Shown here in pieces: positions 34,391 to 45,005 of a stretch of DNA of 64,000 nucleotides. Source of the stretch: Porpolomopsis calyptriformis. Taxonomy: Eukaryota > Basidiomycota > Agaricomycetes > Agaricales > Hygrophoraceae. The stretch is from positions 1,240,001 through 1,304,000 of the forward strand of contig OX621168.1 in assembly GCA_951640195.1 (NCBI GenBank). The letters run 5' to 3'. Within the stretch, counting starts at the first letter, position 1. Each line of letters begins with the position of its first letter. The notes beneath the pieces were generated by a model that made no database searches, had not been told where the DNA came from, and saw nothing but the letters and a program-made list of their open reading frames with translations. The position numbers and the translations under genes are program-made.

Positions 34391-36600
34391 CCCGAAGACA
34401 CACAGGCCCTCCAACAGTAATTTGTCCCAGTTCTTGAGGCAGTCAAGAATCTACCCCTCCAACGTTCATCACTTTGGGTCAAGATGGGCGAGGTCCTGGG
34501 GCTCTTTCGACGTATGAACCAGAGGAGGATCTCTCTTGCGCTTCCTGTCCTCCACGTGGTAAGTGTTAAATAGTCCAACCGTGGTTCAAACTCATCGTTT
34601 TAACCTCTCTATTCAGCTTATCATCCTGCATATAGGCGCCCGCCCCGATCAACGATGGAGCATGACGAAGGGGCGACCCCAAGGCCCCGTGTGCCTAGCG
34701 AACTTCCCCAGATTACACCAGCCCCAACTACCCGTGAAGAAGACACAAGACGTCCCACAGTACATCCTTCCACAGAGGATAGGGAAGCCTCAAGGCGATC
34801 GCCTAGTATTGTCAGGAGTATTGTCCACCGCGTTCCTCCTCCTCGCAGCGCAGAGGGACCAGATTTGCGTTATGGCGATGCTGAACGAGATCGAGATGAT
34901 CAATTCCGTGAAGTAGAGGGAAGATTAATTCAATCCGTACAAACCGCTGCCAAGGCTGAAGATCAACGAGAAGGTGAATTCCGTTGCAACGAGGAGGAAA
35001 GGAATCGCTTGTTTTTGGAGCACGAGGACAGAAGAGACGACGAATCACGCCAGCGACGTGACCAAATTTGGCATGAATTAGAGGGTCGCTTGGCTGGTCC
35101 CATACCAGCTCCTCGACCATTCAAGAGCCAAGTCGACAGGGAGTCGGCAAGTTATGATGCCGCATTGCGATACACTACTGATATTCAGGAGATTGTTCAA
35201 CGTGAAAGGGAAGAATCAGCTTGGGAAAGGGAAGCAGAAGCAGCGGAACGTGAACAGATACGGGTGGAGATGGAGGTGGGACGTACCCGGATAGCAGAAG
35301 AAAGAGAGGCGAGAATCCAAGCTCTAGAGATGGAATTGGCGGAGGTCAAAGCCGAGCTGGAGAATGAAAGGCAGCAGCGGATCACCGAGGAAGCTGAGAC
35401 GAGGGAAAGGGAGAGACAAGAGACATTGGAAAGAGATGAAGCTGTGAGGAATCAGCTGGGGGATATCACTAATTTGATTCAAGATCAACGAGATGTTTGC
35501 GCCAGGACAAAAGAACTCATGGACGAGAGATGGGCGGAGAAACAAAATAGAAGAGAGGACAAAGACTCTAAATTAGCTGAAATCCGCGAAATGGTGTCCA
35601 GGATTATCCAGGATCGTGAGGCGGACCAACTCAGAGCCGAAGAAGATTGTGCAGCTGCTGAAGCTCGACCCGGTTAGTTTTTTTTGATTATCTTGCGTTG
35701 TCATTTATCCACCTCGAAATAGGGATCGAGAAGGTCTTGGAAGAGCTGCAGAGACAGAACACGGAGCAAAGAGAACATCTCAATGCTCTTTCTGAGAGTA
35801 ATTATTCAAATTTTGTTGTATTACATTCTCCCTCACATTTTCATTGCTAGCCTGGAGAGCAGATTGCGCCTGACAGCACCAAGAGAACCTCAAAGCTGTC
35901 AGATCTACTGCTCAAGAACATCCGAGGTCAAAATGTTGCTCGGCGAAGTTGGCAAGTTGCGTGAAGAGAGGCGCGCAATACAATAGTTCGTGCTTCCGTT
36001 CCTCCTAGCTGTAGGGCTATACTAACTAGGTGGACTGTAACGCAGCAAGCTTGGTTACCTGTTGTGCCTCAAGGCGAAAATTGGACCGGGTGGCGAATTC
36101 GAGCCCGACTGGTCAGTTGTACACTTTCCTCTGTCTAATTCCATCCTAAAGTTTGTTATGTACATCAGGCGACCCCCTGGTGCTCCAGGCGGCCCACCTG
36201 CTGACACCCCACCTCCAGAGCCCCCTATGCCACCCGAGAAACCATCACCGGCCAAGCCAGGTTGGCGTATGGTACATCAACGTCTGCCTCACAGACAAAA
36301 GCTTAAGAAGGAACCACCCCAACCAGCCCCTCCTGGTCCTGGCCCAGCACCTGGACCCGGACCTGGACCTGACCCAAGACGACAGGTGTCCTCATGGGCA
36401 ACTTGGCAACGTGAGTCTTTCACGCAGAATTGTTTAACATACGAATCTGATATCTTGCGTACTACTCAGCCGACCCTGCGCTGGCTCTGACTCCCCCATC
36501 TATTGAACCCACGCTACTCGTTCCCGACAGAGGGAGTCCTGGGCTGTTTGGTCCAAGGTCGCCGCACGATTCAATACGTAGGAGTAATGATACAATGTAA
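33816..36600 (+). pseudogene. coiled-coil, Pro-rich C-terminus gene, broken
   Basis: The main exon 34655-35672 encodes a long charged coiled coil (RIAEEREARIQALEMELAEV, then NQLGDITNLIQDQRDVCAR). After an intron, LEELQRQNTEQREHLNALSE and WRADCA are followed by TGA (35871-35873) where Arg is expected, then a deletion before EVKMLLGEVGKLREERRAIQ. Later exons read CLKAKIGPGGEFEPDW, a Pro/Gly-rich stretch, and a tail PSIEPTLLVPDRGSPGLFGP, ending TAA 36598-36600. The 5' repeat region is also out of frame. I recall this as a common Agaricomycete family of unknown role. Its stop lies 17 bp from the convergent transposase stop. Confidence 0.65.
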
Positions 36601-36617
36601 AGATACATATGACAAAG

Positions 36618-37810
36618 TCAAACGTATCCGCAATGATGGAACCAACCCAACGTATCCTCAGCCGTAACAGAAAAGGCAGCCTGCAGAAGGTGCTCGTATA
36701 CATATGTGTCGTCCACATTCTGATCCAAATCCTCACGTCCAAGGGTTCCGTCACGACGCACGTATGCTTTGATCTTGGAAAAAGCAAGCTCGATTGGGTT
36801 ATAATTGGGAGAGTAGGGGGGGAGGTACATGATATGATACCCACTAAGTTTTCATTTAGTTTTCACTCTGTGATACTTGTGAAAATGCTTACTGTTGAGT
36901 GATGCGATCTGAAATTGTTGGATGCTGATGAATGCGAGCATTGTCCATAATGATCACAGAGTTCCTGGGCATGGTTTGATCCATCCGATCCAGCAATCCT
37001 TCAATGAACTCGCAGAAGGATATTGTTGTAAAAGAGCCTTTGACAATTTTTGCATACAACATCCCTTGCATGGAAATTGCTGGAAGGAGTGAATAGCTGT
37101 ATGGGAGCTTCAGAAATAGATCAGTAAGAAGAAAATAGACACACCGCCGTCCACGAATGAAGAAACATTGACGATATGCACGCTTTCCTTTCAGAGCCCA
37201 TGCCTTTCCTCGAATTGATGTGCGGCGGTCAAAGGAACTTTCATCAACAAAAACAGTTGCTTCAGGGACACAAGATATGCCATAGGTATATCTGTACATA
37301 GTGCGGCGGTGTTCATTGCGTTCAAGAGCCTCGCGAGTTAGCTTTTTTGGGAGAGTGTAAGTAGACAGTGTAAAAAGGCTATATAATTCATACCTGTTTC
37401 ATGGTAAATCCACTCCTAGTAAGTGCCCTCCAGATTGTGGATTCATGGACCTCAATACCACTCCTTTCTACCAGTAATTCTTTCAACTCGTCAAGATATA
37501 TATCAGGCTTGCGGCGGACCAATCCTTGAACGAACTTTTGGTTCAATTCATGAGTACAATCAATAAAACTATGAAAAACATTTGGACACACAGATATGCC
37601 ATTTGTTGTAAGGCTCCGTTTGCCATAAAGTGCTGTTGATGTGGACCGGGAAGCAACCAGAGCTGTCTTACGATAATGTGCAATAATTCCTTCAATTGAT
37701 CGCTTGCTGATGACACCACCAATGAGGGTCCAAATAGAATCAATACTGAGGCGCTTCCCCATATTGATTATGGCCCATCGAAGGTCTTCCGAGATAAAAC
37801 GGCCATGCAT
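36618..37810 (-). CDS. Tc1/mariner-IS630 type DDE transposase
   Basis: ATG 37810 (MHGRFISEDLRWAIINMGKR). A helix-turn-helix N-terminal part (SIDSIWTLIGGVISKRSIEG, then LVRRKPDIYLDELKELLVER) is followed by an intron at about 37340-37390 (GTATGA...AAAAAG). The catalytic triad is visible: D in VFVDESSFDRR, D in IIMDNARIHQHP, E in YLPPYSPNYNPIELAFSK. A GTAAGC...ACTTAG intron lies near 36850-36898, and a possible small intron near 37110-37145 is unresolved. Ends FHHCGYV. No inactivating change is obvious, so it could be functional. Confidence 0.85.
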
Positions 37811-37877
37811 AGTGATTTTGATCGTGAAATGATTTAGGAGGAGGGATGGTCTGAAATCAGGGAATGGCTTGATTTAA

Positions 37878-38038
37878 ACAGTGGGGGCACCTAGAGCATG
37901 CTAAGAGGATGGGTTTGATATATACAAGAAGGTGATACGATGAAAATTGAAGGAAATACGGCTCTCCGAAGTTGAGGTCTCAACTGATGCCAAAAAAGGT
38001 CAGAATCACGTGACCGCAAACTTGTCTGCAAACGGCAA
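37878..38038 (-). repeat. right long TIR of the mariner-like element
   Basis: Inverted partner of the left end; the transposase ATG is about 70 bp further inside, so the TIR probably holds its promoter. Confidence 0.7.
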
Positions 38039-38067
38039 TAATAACCTCGCTAAATCGCTTATAGTAC

Positions 38068-39259
38068 TCAGGAAATCCCTTCTTCCCTGGATACTAGCTC
38101 CACAGCGACACGACCCCCGAGTAAAGGCAAACGAGCCTTTATAAAGTCCCTGGCTACAAGAGCGACCTCACCTCGACCACCCAACAATATAAACACGAGG
38201 TTACGAAGGTTCGCCCATCGCTCTTGAGAAAAATAGTCGTCTATCCGGAGCCAGTCCACATTATACAAATCAGCCAAACCAACCAGATCAACCAAATCAC
38301 CCAGGCACATTTTCAACCCAACTTGCTCCAGGTGAGCCGAGGCGATCTGAGACCATAATACATAAACCACATCCCTTGGGTAGCCTGCTAAGATCGACCT
38401 GTAGAGCAGTTGGATAGAGCGAAGATTGGTGTTGTGAGAGAGGTTGATGTACTCCTCAAGGTGACCTGTAATTTTATGAATAAGACAATACGAGGGTGTA
38501 ACATGATGAAACTTGCGCACATTGTGGATTGTCACGGTCCACAAACAAGAGTGGGCCCAGGTCGAGGTGTTCAACATGCGACCCTAGTTTCTTCAGTAGC
38601 ATACCCACATCCTTTAAACCCCCCTCACTCATAAGTCCGAATCCGACGTTGCGCACAATAGGATGCGATTCAAGGCTCAAGAGATGGTCGAAAAATTTCG
38701 CCTGGGACGAGGACAGTGTGATGGACGTAATACCCAGAGGGAGAGGGTACACGGGTACAAGGTATGTCAAGAAGAATGACTGGTCGCACGTAAGTTTCGT
38801 CAAGGATGGGAACGACGCAAGCAATTCGTTCATTTGCGCCGAAGTGTCGAATCGGCAATATACATTCAGCTCTTCGACACAAGGGAAGCCAGATAATAGT
38901 GTGGAGCGTGCGGTATCGTCAACCATTCCCCATCGCAATGCGCCTAACATGAGTGTTGTGATATGCTGCAGGGATGGCGCGATGAGAGGTAATGCCTCGT
39001 CCCACAGAACACCACAGTGGAGACCTTCCCCCTCGAGGAACAAGCGACGAACATATCTGCAGAGGTTGGCTGGCGATTTCTCGAGGCGTTTGAGGTGGTG
39101 AGTCGTACTCAGACGAAGATCGTGAAAGAGGATAAACCGGCTGGCATGCAAAAATGCTTTGCATGTTAAGCTGCAAGCATGCAAGGTCGCTCGATCCTCA
39201 TGTCTTTCGAGATTGTCAATGATGGTTTTGTATAGCTCGACGGGGAGACGGGAAGACAT
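38068..39259 (-). CDS. F-box protein, local family copy 3
   Basis: ATG 39259. F-box MSSRLPVELYKTIIDNLERH then RATLHACSLTCKAFLHASRF; leucine-rich segments LLASFPSLTKLTCDQSF and INLSHNTNLRSIQLLY; C-terminus LPLLGGRVAVEL. The two halves need a short intron near 38470-38525 (GTGCGC donor, TTACAG acceptor, split codon). Closest to copies 1 and 2. It is flanked on the right by a hAT-end remnant and copy 4. Confidence 0.7.
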
Positions 39260-39384
39260 GTCGAGACGGAAAGCATAAGTAATATATTAGTAAAGCAACC
39301 GATGCTATATTCTTGCCATCCCCAGAACTATTTTAGCCCGACACCTCCAAGCTCTTGGACGTGAGCTCAACATCGGTTATGAAG

Positions 39385-39461
39385 GTTGCACCGGTATGAG
39401 GTTGCCAATGGGAGTTGGTACCAAGTTACAACGGTGTCGACTCAGGCAGGCTGCAACACCA
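39385..39461 (-). repeat. hAT-end remnant between F-box copies 3 and 4
   Basis: The segment CAAGTTACAACGGTGTCGAC, then CTCAGGCAGGCTGCAACACC matches the right subterminal and terminal part of the hAT at 31470-31519 (AAGTTACACCGGTGTCAACT..., GGCAACACTA). It is probably a remnant or a small non-autonomous relative. Confidence 0.6.
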
Positions 39462-39473
39462 CCCTGGATACAA

Positions 39474-40637
39474 CTATAATATCTCCACGGCGACGCGACC
39501 CTCGAGTAGAGGCAAACGACCCATTATAAGGTCCCTGGTTGCAGGTGTAACTTCGCCTGGACGACCCAACAATATAAACACGAGGTTATGGAGGTTCGCC
39601 CATCGTCGTTGAGAAAAATAGTCGTCTATCCGAAGCCAGTCCACGTTATCCAAAACAGCCAAACGAACCGCAAAACCAAGGAACGTTTCCAACACAACTT
39701 GCTCCAGGTGAGGCGAGGCGATCTGAGACAATAATATGTAAGGTATATCACTTGTGTAGCGTTCCGAGATCGCCCAGATTAGTTGGATAGAGCGAAGATT
39801 GGTGTTGTGAGAGAGGTTGATGTTCTCTTCAACGTGACCTGTAATTTTATTAAGAAAGATAGTACGGAGATGTAGCATGATGAAAACTTGCGAACATTGC
39901 GGATTTTTATGGTGCACGATCAAGAGTGGGCCCAGGTCGAGGTATTCAACATGCGACCCTAGCTTCTCCAGTAGCCTACCCACATCCTCCAGATCATCCA
40001 CACCCATAAACCCAAATTCGATGGTGCTGACAATAAAATGCGATTCAAGGCTCAAGAGATGGTCGAAAAATTTCGCATGGGACGAAGACAGTTTGATGGA
40101 CGTAATACTCGGAGGCAGAGGGACCATGGGTACAAGGTATGTGAGCCAGTAGGACTGGTCGCACGTAAGTTTCGTCAAGGATGGGAATGATGCAAGCAAT
40201 TCGTTCATTTGTGCTGAAGTCTCGAATAGGCAAATCATATTTAGTTCTTTGACACAAGGGAATCCAGATAATAGTGTGGATCGTGCCGTATCGTCAAGCA
40301 TTCCCCATCGCAATGAGTCAAGTCCGAGTGTTGTGGTATTCTGGATGGATGTCGCGATGACAGGTAGTGCCTTGCGCTTCCACGAAATTTCATAGTCGAG
40401 ACGTAGACACCCGAGGAACAAGCGACGAACATAACTGCTGACTTTGACTGGCAAATTCCCGAAGCGTTCGACGTGGCTCTCGTTTCTCAGGTGAAGATCG
40501 TGAAAGAGGATAGACCGGCTGGCATGCAAAAATGCTTTGCATGTTAAGCTGCAAGCATGCAAGGTCGTTCGATTGTCGCGTCCTTCGAGATTGTCAACGA
40601 TGATTTTGTACAGTTCGACGGGGAGGCGGGAAGACAT
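39474..40637 (-). CDS. F-box protein, local family copy 4
   Basis: ATG 40637. A single open frame of 387 codons if unspliced: F-box MSSRLPVELYKIIVDNLEGR, ACSLTCKAFLHASRSILF, LRR-like INLSHNTNLRSIQLIWAI, end PLLEGRVAVEIL. The other copies need a short intron near the equivalent of 39850; here the same segment is open, so it may be retained or spliced. The start codon is 49 bp from the ATG of the divergent V-ATPase gene. Confidence 0.75.
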   Translation of the reverse strand: MSSRLPVELYKIIVDNLEGRDNRTTLHACSLTCKAFLHASRSILFHDLHLRNESHVERFGNLPVKVSSYVRRLFLGCLRLDYEISWKRKALPVIATSIQNTTTLGLDSLRWGMLDDTARSTLLSGFPCVKELNMICLFETSAQMNELLASFPSLTKLTCDQSYWLTYLVPMVPLPPSITSIKLSSSHAKFFDHLLSLESHFIVSTIEFGFMGVDDLEDVGRLLEKLGSHVEYLDLGPLLIVHHKNPQCSQVFIMLHLRTIFLNKITGHVEENINLSHNTNLRSIQLIWAISERYTSDIPYILLSQIASPHLEQVVLETFLGFAVRLAVLDNVDWLRIDDYFSQRRWANLHNLVFILLGRPGEVTPATRDLIMGRLPLLEGRVAVEIL

Positions 40638-40686
40638 GAGGTGGAAGTCACCCCGACGATTTCCTTATAAGGATTTCCGGGGAACG

Positions 40687-42572
40687 ATGTCTGTATCGCT
40701 TGTCTCCCATCCGTTCTTGGACGATACCTCTGCCAAACTACGGCCTAAGCCTGTCCCTTGGGAGGTAAATTGAACCTTCTTTCTCTCTGGATGAGTCTCA
40801 CCTTCTGCTCCAGGGTTATCAACGTGCAGGGCTTGTCACCTCTGATGAGCTTACTCTGATCAAGAAGGTGGACCGACAACCCAGGGCGAAGACAGAGTCT
40901 CTGTTGCTATCGGATGGAAAAGTCTATGCCCTCCTATACCTCCGTCTCCTCAAGAAGCTCCAGCGGATTGATACAATGCAATTTATCCTCGTTCTCATCG
41001 CAGATGCATTAGCCGGTGCGTTACGCCCACCCCCCTTTCCCTGGCAATAATCGGAAATTAATACCAGATCACGACGAACGCATCCCCCTTTTCTTGGAAT
41101 CTGTCGATAATGATCCAGAGCTGCCGTATGGTCCTCTACTGCGGTATGTACCCGATATATCTTAGGGATGTCTCGGTTGATCTTTCAAATACGCAGAGCA
41201 CTGGAGACACAAGACCAGTTCACCCAACTCAAAGCCTCACAGATTCTTACCATCCTCCTCAGGTATTTAAAGGTCCCAAAGATTTGTGCCCAACTTGGCT
41301 CACGACAACTACCTCAGTTCAGAATCAACACCCTTGCAATTACAATATTTACAACCTTTCTTGAACACTTTGGCCTCCTTAGTGCAGTCAAAAGTGGCCG
41401 TTAAACATGATGTTGCCGTTCAATGCCTCGAAGCTTTGTTGGCACGACCAGAATGTCGCAAGGCCGTTTGGCATGTGTCTGGTATCATCGTTGGGTAACG
41501 CATTATGATTCTCGCCTCATCATATCACGCACACACCTCTATTTCTGCTTCTCAGACTCGTCGAGATGTTTAAACATAAGCCAGGCCCACAGATGAGCTA
41601 CCAGATAGGATTTTGCATATGGCTTTTATCCTTCGAACAGCAAGTTGCGGAGCAGATCAACAAGTGAGCTGCTTTCTGCTTTTCCACGACAACACAGTCA
41701 TTCACGTCGCCAGAAAATATGACATTATACCAATCTTGATCGACGTCGCTCAAGAAGCGGCGAAAGAGAAAGTGATACGAGTTATCGTCGCCACCTTTCG
41801 CGTTGCGTCCCATCTCATTCCCTCTCTCACCGGTCGTTCTCGACGCTTACTGGTTAAAAAAAACAGAATTTAGTGACGAAAGCTCCTTCTGCCAACCTCC
41901 CAGCTATGCTAGTCGCCCAGCTTCTCCCATTCGTGAAGAATCTGTGCACCCGCAAATGGTCTGATGAAGATGTCATCGAGGACGTCCATTTTTTGCAGGA
42001 AGAGCTCAACGCAAACTTCCAAAGCCTGACGTGTGTTCCCTTCACTTAAGTCACTGTGGTGGGGGTGGCGGAAATTGACTGGACATATTGCTGTTACGCA
42101 GAACATATGATGAATATAGCTCCGAATTGACCTCTGGTCACTTGTCTTGGACGCCAGTGCACGAATCCGAAGACTTCTGGAAAGAGAATGCGGCCAGGTT
42201 GAATGATAGTGATTACGAGCAGCTGAAGTATATTGATACCATGTCTCTCTCTCGTCTTCTAATCTCGTGTCTTCTTTTTAGGACACTGGTAAGACTTTTG
42301 AAGACTTCGGATGATCCTACCGTTCTGGCAGTAGCTGCGCATGATGTCGGACAATATGTCAAACATTACGAGCCAGGAAAGAAGTGCGTCTATCCTATTT
42401 ATGGCATTGCCTCAACTACATCTCCTTGGACTATTCATCCTCTAGGATTGTAACAGATTTTGGCGCAAAGACTCGGGTGATGGAACTCATGACACACGAA
42501 AACTCGGACGTTAGATATCGTGCACTCTTGTCAGTTCAGCAGCTAGTTAGCCATACGTGGCAGACGATGTGA
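40687..42572 (+). CDS. VMA13: V-type proton ATPase subunit H
   Basis: Regulatory subunit of the V1 sector that couples ATP hydrolysis to proton pumping at vacuole and endosomes. ATG 40687; exon 1 ends 40764 (PKPVPWE) and exon 2 reads GYQRAGLVTSDELTLIKKVD. Further exons: VYALLYLRLLKKLQRIDTMQ, DHDERIPLFLESVDNDPELP, LKASQILTILL, ALLARPECRKAVWHVSG, YQIGFCIWLLSFEQQVAEQI, KYDIIPILIDVAQEAAKEKV, PAMLVAQLLPFVKNLCTRKW, NDSDYEQLK then TLVRLLKTSDDPTVLAVAAH, VMELMTHENSDVRYRALLSV. This is the Arm-repeat fold of subunit H. Nine or more introns. Ends 42572. A decayed copy of its intron 1/exon 2 lies at 16637-16712. Confidence 0.9.
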
Positions 42573-42649
42573 TACTGTATCAAACAGCGGACAATAGCAG
42601 ATGTATTTTTGCGCTCCCTTTATCCATAAGGCTGACTCTTCCCCTGTGA

Positions 42650-44851
42650 TCATGACCTTACCCAAACTTCGCCAATGACTCCCCACTCCTCCAAAATTCG
42701 CGCCTCAGCCTGCCTTCGTGCACCTTGACTTTTCTCAGTAGCTTCGACGGCATCCTCGGTGACTATTCTGTCCTCTATGAGCAACACTCGCAGTCCTCCG
42801 ACGGTCGAAAATCCATTGCGGAGAGGTAAATATGACAATGAAAACTCCCGAGCCATTTGGGTTTTGCTGGGGGTCCTGGTCTCATTGCTCTCTTTGGCAG
42901 TTGAGGGAGGGCTGCCGTCAGCTTCTGTTCCAACATGATCTTGCTGGGACAGCCGAATCGGATCCAAGAATACAGCTGAAGAGCCTAAAAACACGATTCC
43001 GCGTGAACTCGCAGGGCTGGTGTCCGGAGCAGGCGCTGCAAAGGGGGTGGGTAGGAGTGGTGTGTCCGAACCTGCATCACCGTCTTCGATGTCCTGTTTG
43101 GGCGACGCTACTAGGACTTTTGGGTGAGTCAGCCGGTGATTAAAGTCATCGCGTAACACATCGGGAGCAGAGACACCTGGCTGGGGCAGCCGAGGACTAA
43201 GTGCATCGGGAATCAACGCGAGTTTAGGCGATGGGGTGGGTATCTCTGGCGTGTGGGCATGTTGCACTGCCAGGGACAGCAAACGATGCTGCCATAACCC
43301 AGCGGGAGTGCGTGACGGGGGTGCGAATGCGGATATGAGCAGCGTAAACGAAATGGTAAACGGCTTTTCGATCGTGATGGTTTCGCGAGGGATGTTATGG
43401 ACAACCAGATCCACTTGCACGTCAGACGCCTCAATCAATGCCGAAGCAAGGGACTGTGTTGCGGCAGCCCAAGGTAGTGGAGCTGGTATTGCTGGCGAGT
43501 GGGACCGTGCTGTACCAATCGGCGTTCGGCTTCGAAAGGGTGAACCAGGTCTATGAGCGGGAGGTGGAGTACCAGAGCGGATATTAGTTGAGTGTGGCGA
43601 ATGAGGTCGCGAAGGCACAGTGGACGGGGTAGGTGTTCGCTTAAGGTAGGAAGGCAGAGCGGATGCGGGTTGGTGCAGTGGTGGTGGTGGTAAGGGAATC
43701 CGACGGGAAAGCATCTAAATTGTGCGAAAGAGAGACCTGAATAAATGATTATCTTCCACACGCACAGTCGGGCTTACCGATGTGAGAAGTCGGCCTGGCT
43801 CGCCAAACGCCGAGCGCCACGACAAGTCCAAGCGCCCGAGAGGTATTATACTTCCCGGCTCATGGGTGGTTGGTGAGGTTGGAGGAGATGTTGGTTGGAG
43901 GATGTAGATGTATTGTCGCGTGTCCTGAGGCTGCATGAGTGATATCGAGCCGGAAAATACACTCTCCGCCTCTTCGTTCTCTCTAGCGTCGAGCAGATTC
44001 CCGTCCTCCACTTTCCACCCCTCGACACACTGGAACTGCATACGTTCGAACCACATGCATTCTTGAGCGAGGTTTTGTATGTGAACTTCCAAGAAAATCT
44101 TGTGCTTCTCTGTGGCAGAAAACAATGCTGAAGGTGATCTAGCTGCGTGAACCTTTGTTTTCACGGAGAGAGGGTTAGTGACCTATGAGACTTCTCAGGA
44201 ATTGTGCGACCCATGCTCGAATAACAAAGCGAACTCACAGCAAATTTGTAAAACTTTCTAAAGCTGTGTGACTCTGGAACAGCTGAGACCTCTTCCGCAC
44301 CCACGGTACCTCGCAAATCTTGAGGTAAGCGATACGCGACAGTGCAAGCAAGTACATGTTGTCCCAACTCTTTGATCTCATGGCTCACAACATTCTCCAT
44401 AGTGTCCCCGATTTTCAGTCGACAGTCGGGACCGCCAAAATCGGACAAGATGACTTTCGAGGTTGCTGTCTGCATCTCAACCTTCATGCTGACGCCATCA
44501 ATATCCATGTTAGCTTCGTTGTTGACGCATAGGCAGCCGGTAAAGGTCTCGCCTAGCTGTATGGAGCCGAATGAAGAGGGTAGCGTGAGCAGCTCTGTGG
44601 CATGGGTAAAATCCCGGAGAGTCTTTGGATGACCTGGCAAAGGAGCATTTCCTTGCAGAGAGAGTACGGACGCGGTCGAGTGGGAGGAGAAGGAAGGTGA
44701 ACTAGAGTAAAATGGCTCCCATGCTTTGGCTATCGCAGGGCGCTACCCGTTGACAATGATTAAGCCTTGAACGGCCATCAGCCGTAAGGATATCTAAACG
44801 TACTGAGAGCCGCATGACTTTGAGAGATAATAAATTTCCTGGGCCATCCAT
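42650..44851 (-). CDS. TRAPPC13 (DUF974), TRAPP complex subunit
   Basis: Subunit of the TRAPPIII-type vesicle tethering and Rab-GEF complex. ATG 44851 gives MDGPGNLLSLKVMRLS, then across a GTACGT intron RPAIAKAWEPFYSSSPSF. The family core is LPSSFGSIQLGETFTGCLCV then SHEIKELGQHVLACTVAYRL. Exon 3 has FLEVHIQNLAQECMWFERMQ, and the Ig-like repeats continue to LGRLDLSWRSAFGEPGRLLT. The last exon begins with a Ser/Pro-rich insert and ends EEWGVIGEVWVRS. The Pro/Ser insert (about 43480-43700) is longer than in animal homologues. Confidence 0.85.
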
Positions 44852-45005
44852 GATCGATGTGATAGCAGGTAATGTGTGACAGCAGCGTTATTAGCAGTCA
44901 CGACCCCAGTCGTTCTCCATGCTCATCGCAGACTGACAGTCCAATTTCAGGTCCCGGTATAGAACGTTCTTTGCATCGAATAATGATACAGTCTCGCTTT
45001 AGGGC

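Larger units (their letters stand above)
31880..38038. mobile_element. 6.2-kb Tc1/mariner-like element with transposase and two extra genes
   Basis: The outer ends TTGCCGTTTGCAGACAAGTT (31880 on) and its inverse (to 38038) match perfectly for about 35 bp through GCGGTCACGTGATT. Similarity continues more weakly for about 160 bp, ending in CTAGGTGCCCCCA on both sides. TA flanks each end (31878-31879, 38039-38040). Inside: a SAM-like gene (+), a broken coiled-coil gene (+) and a DDE transposase (-). That is about 4.5 kb more than a minimal mariner. Confidence 0.65.
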
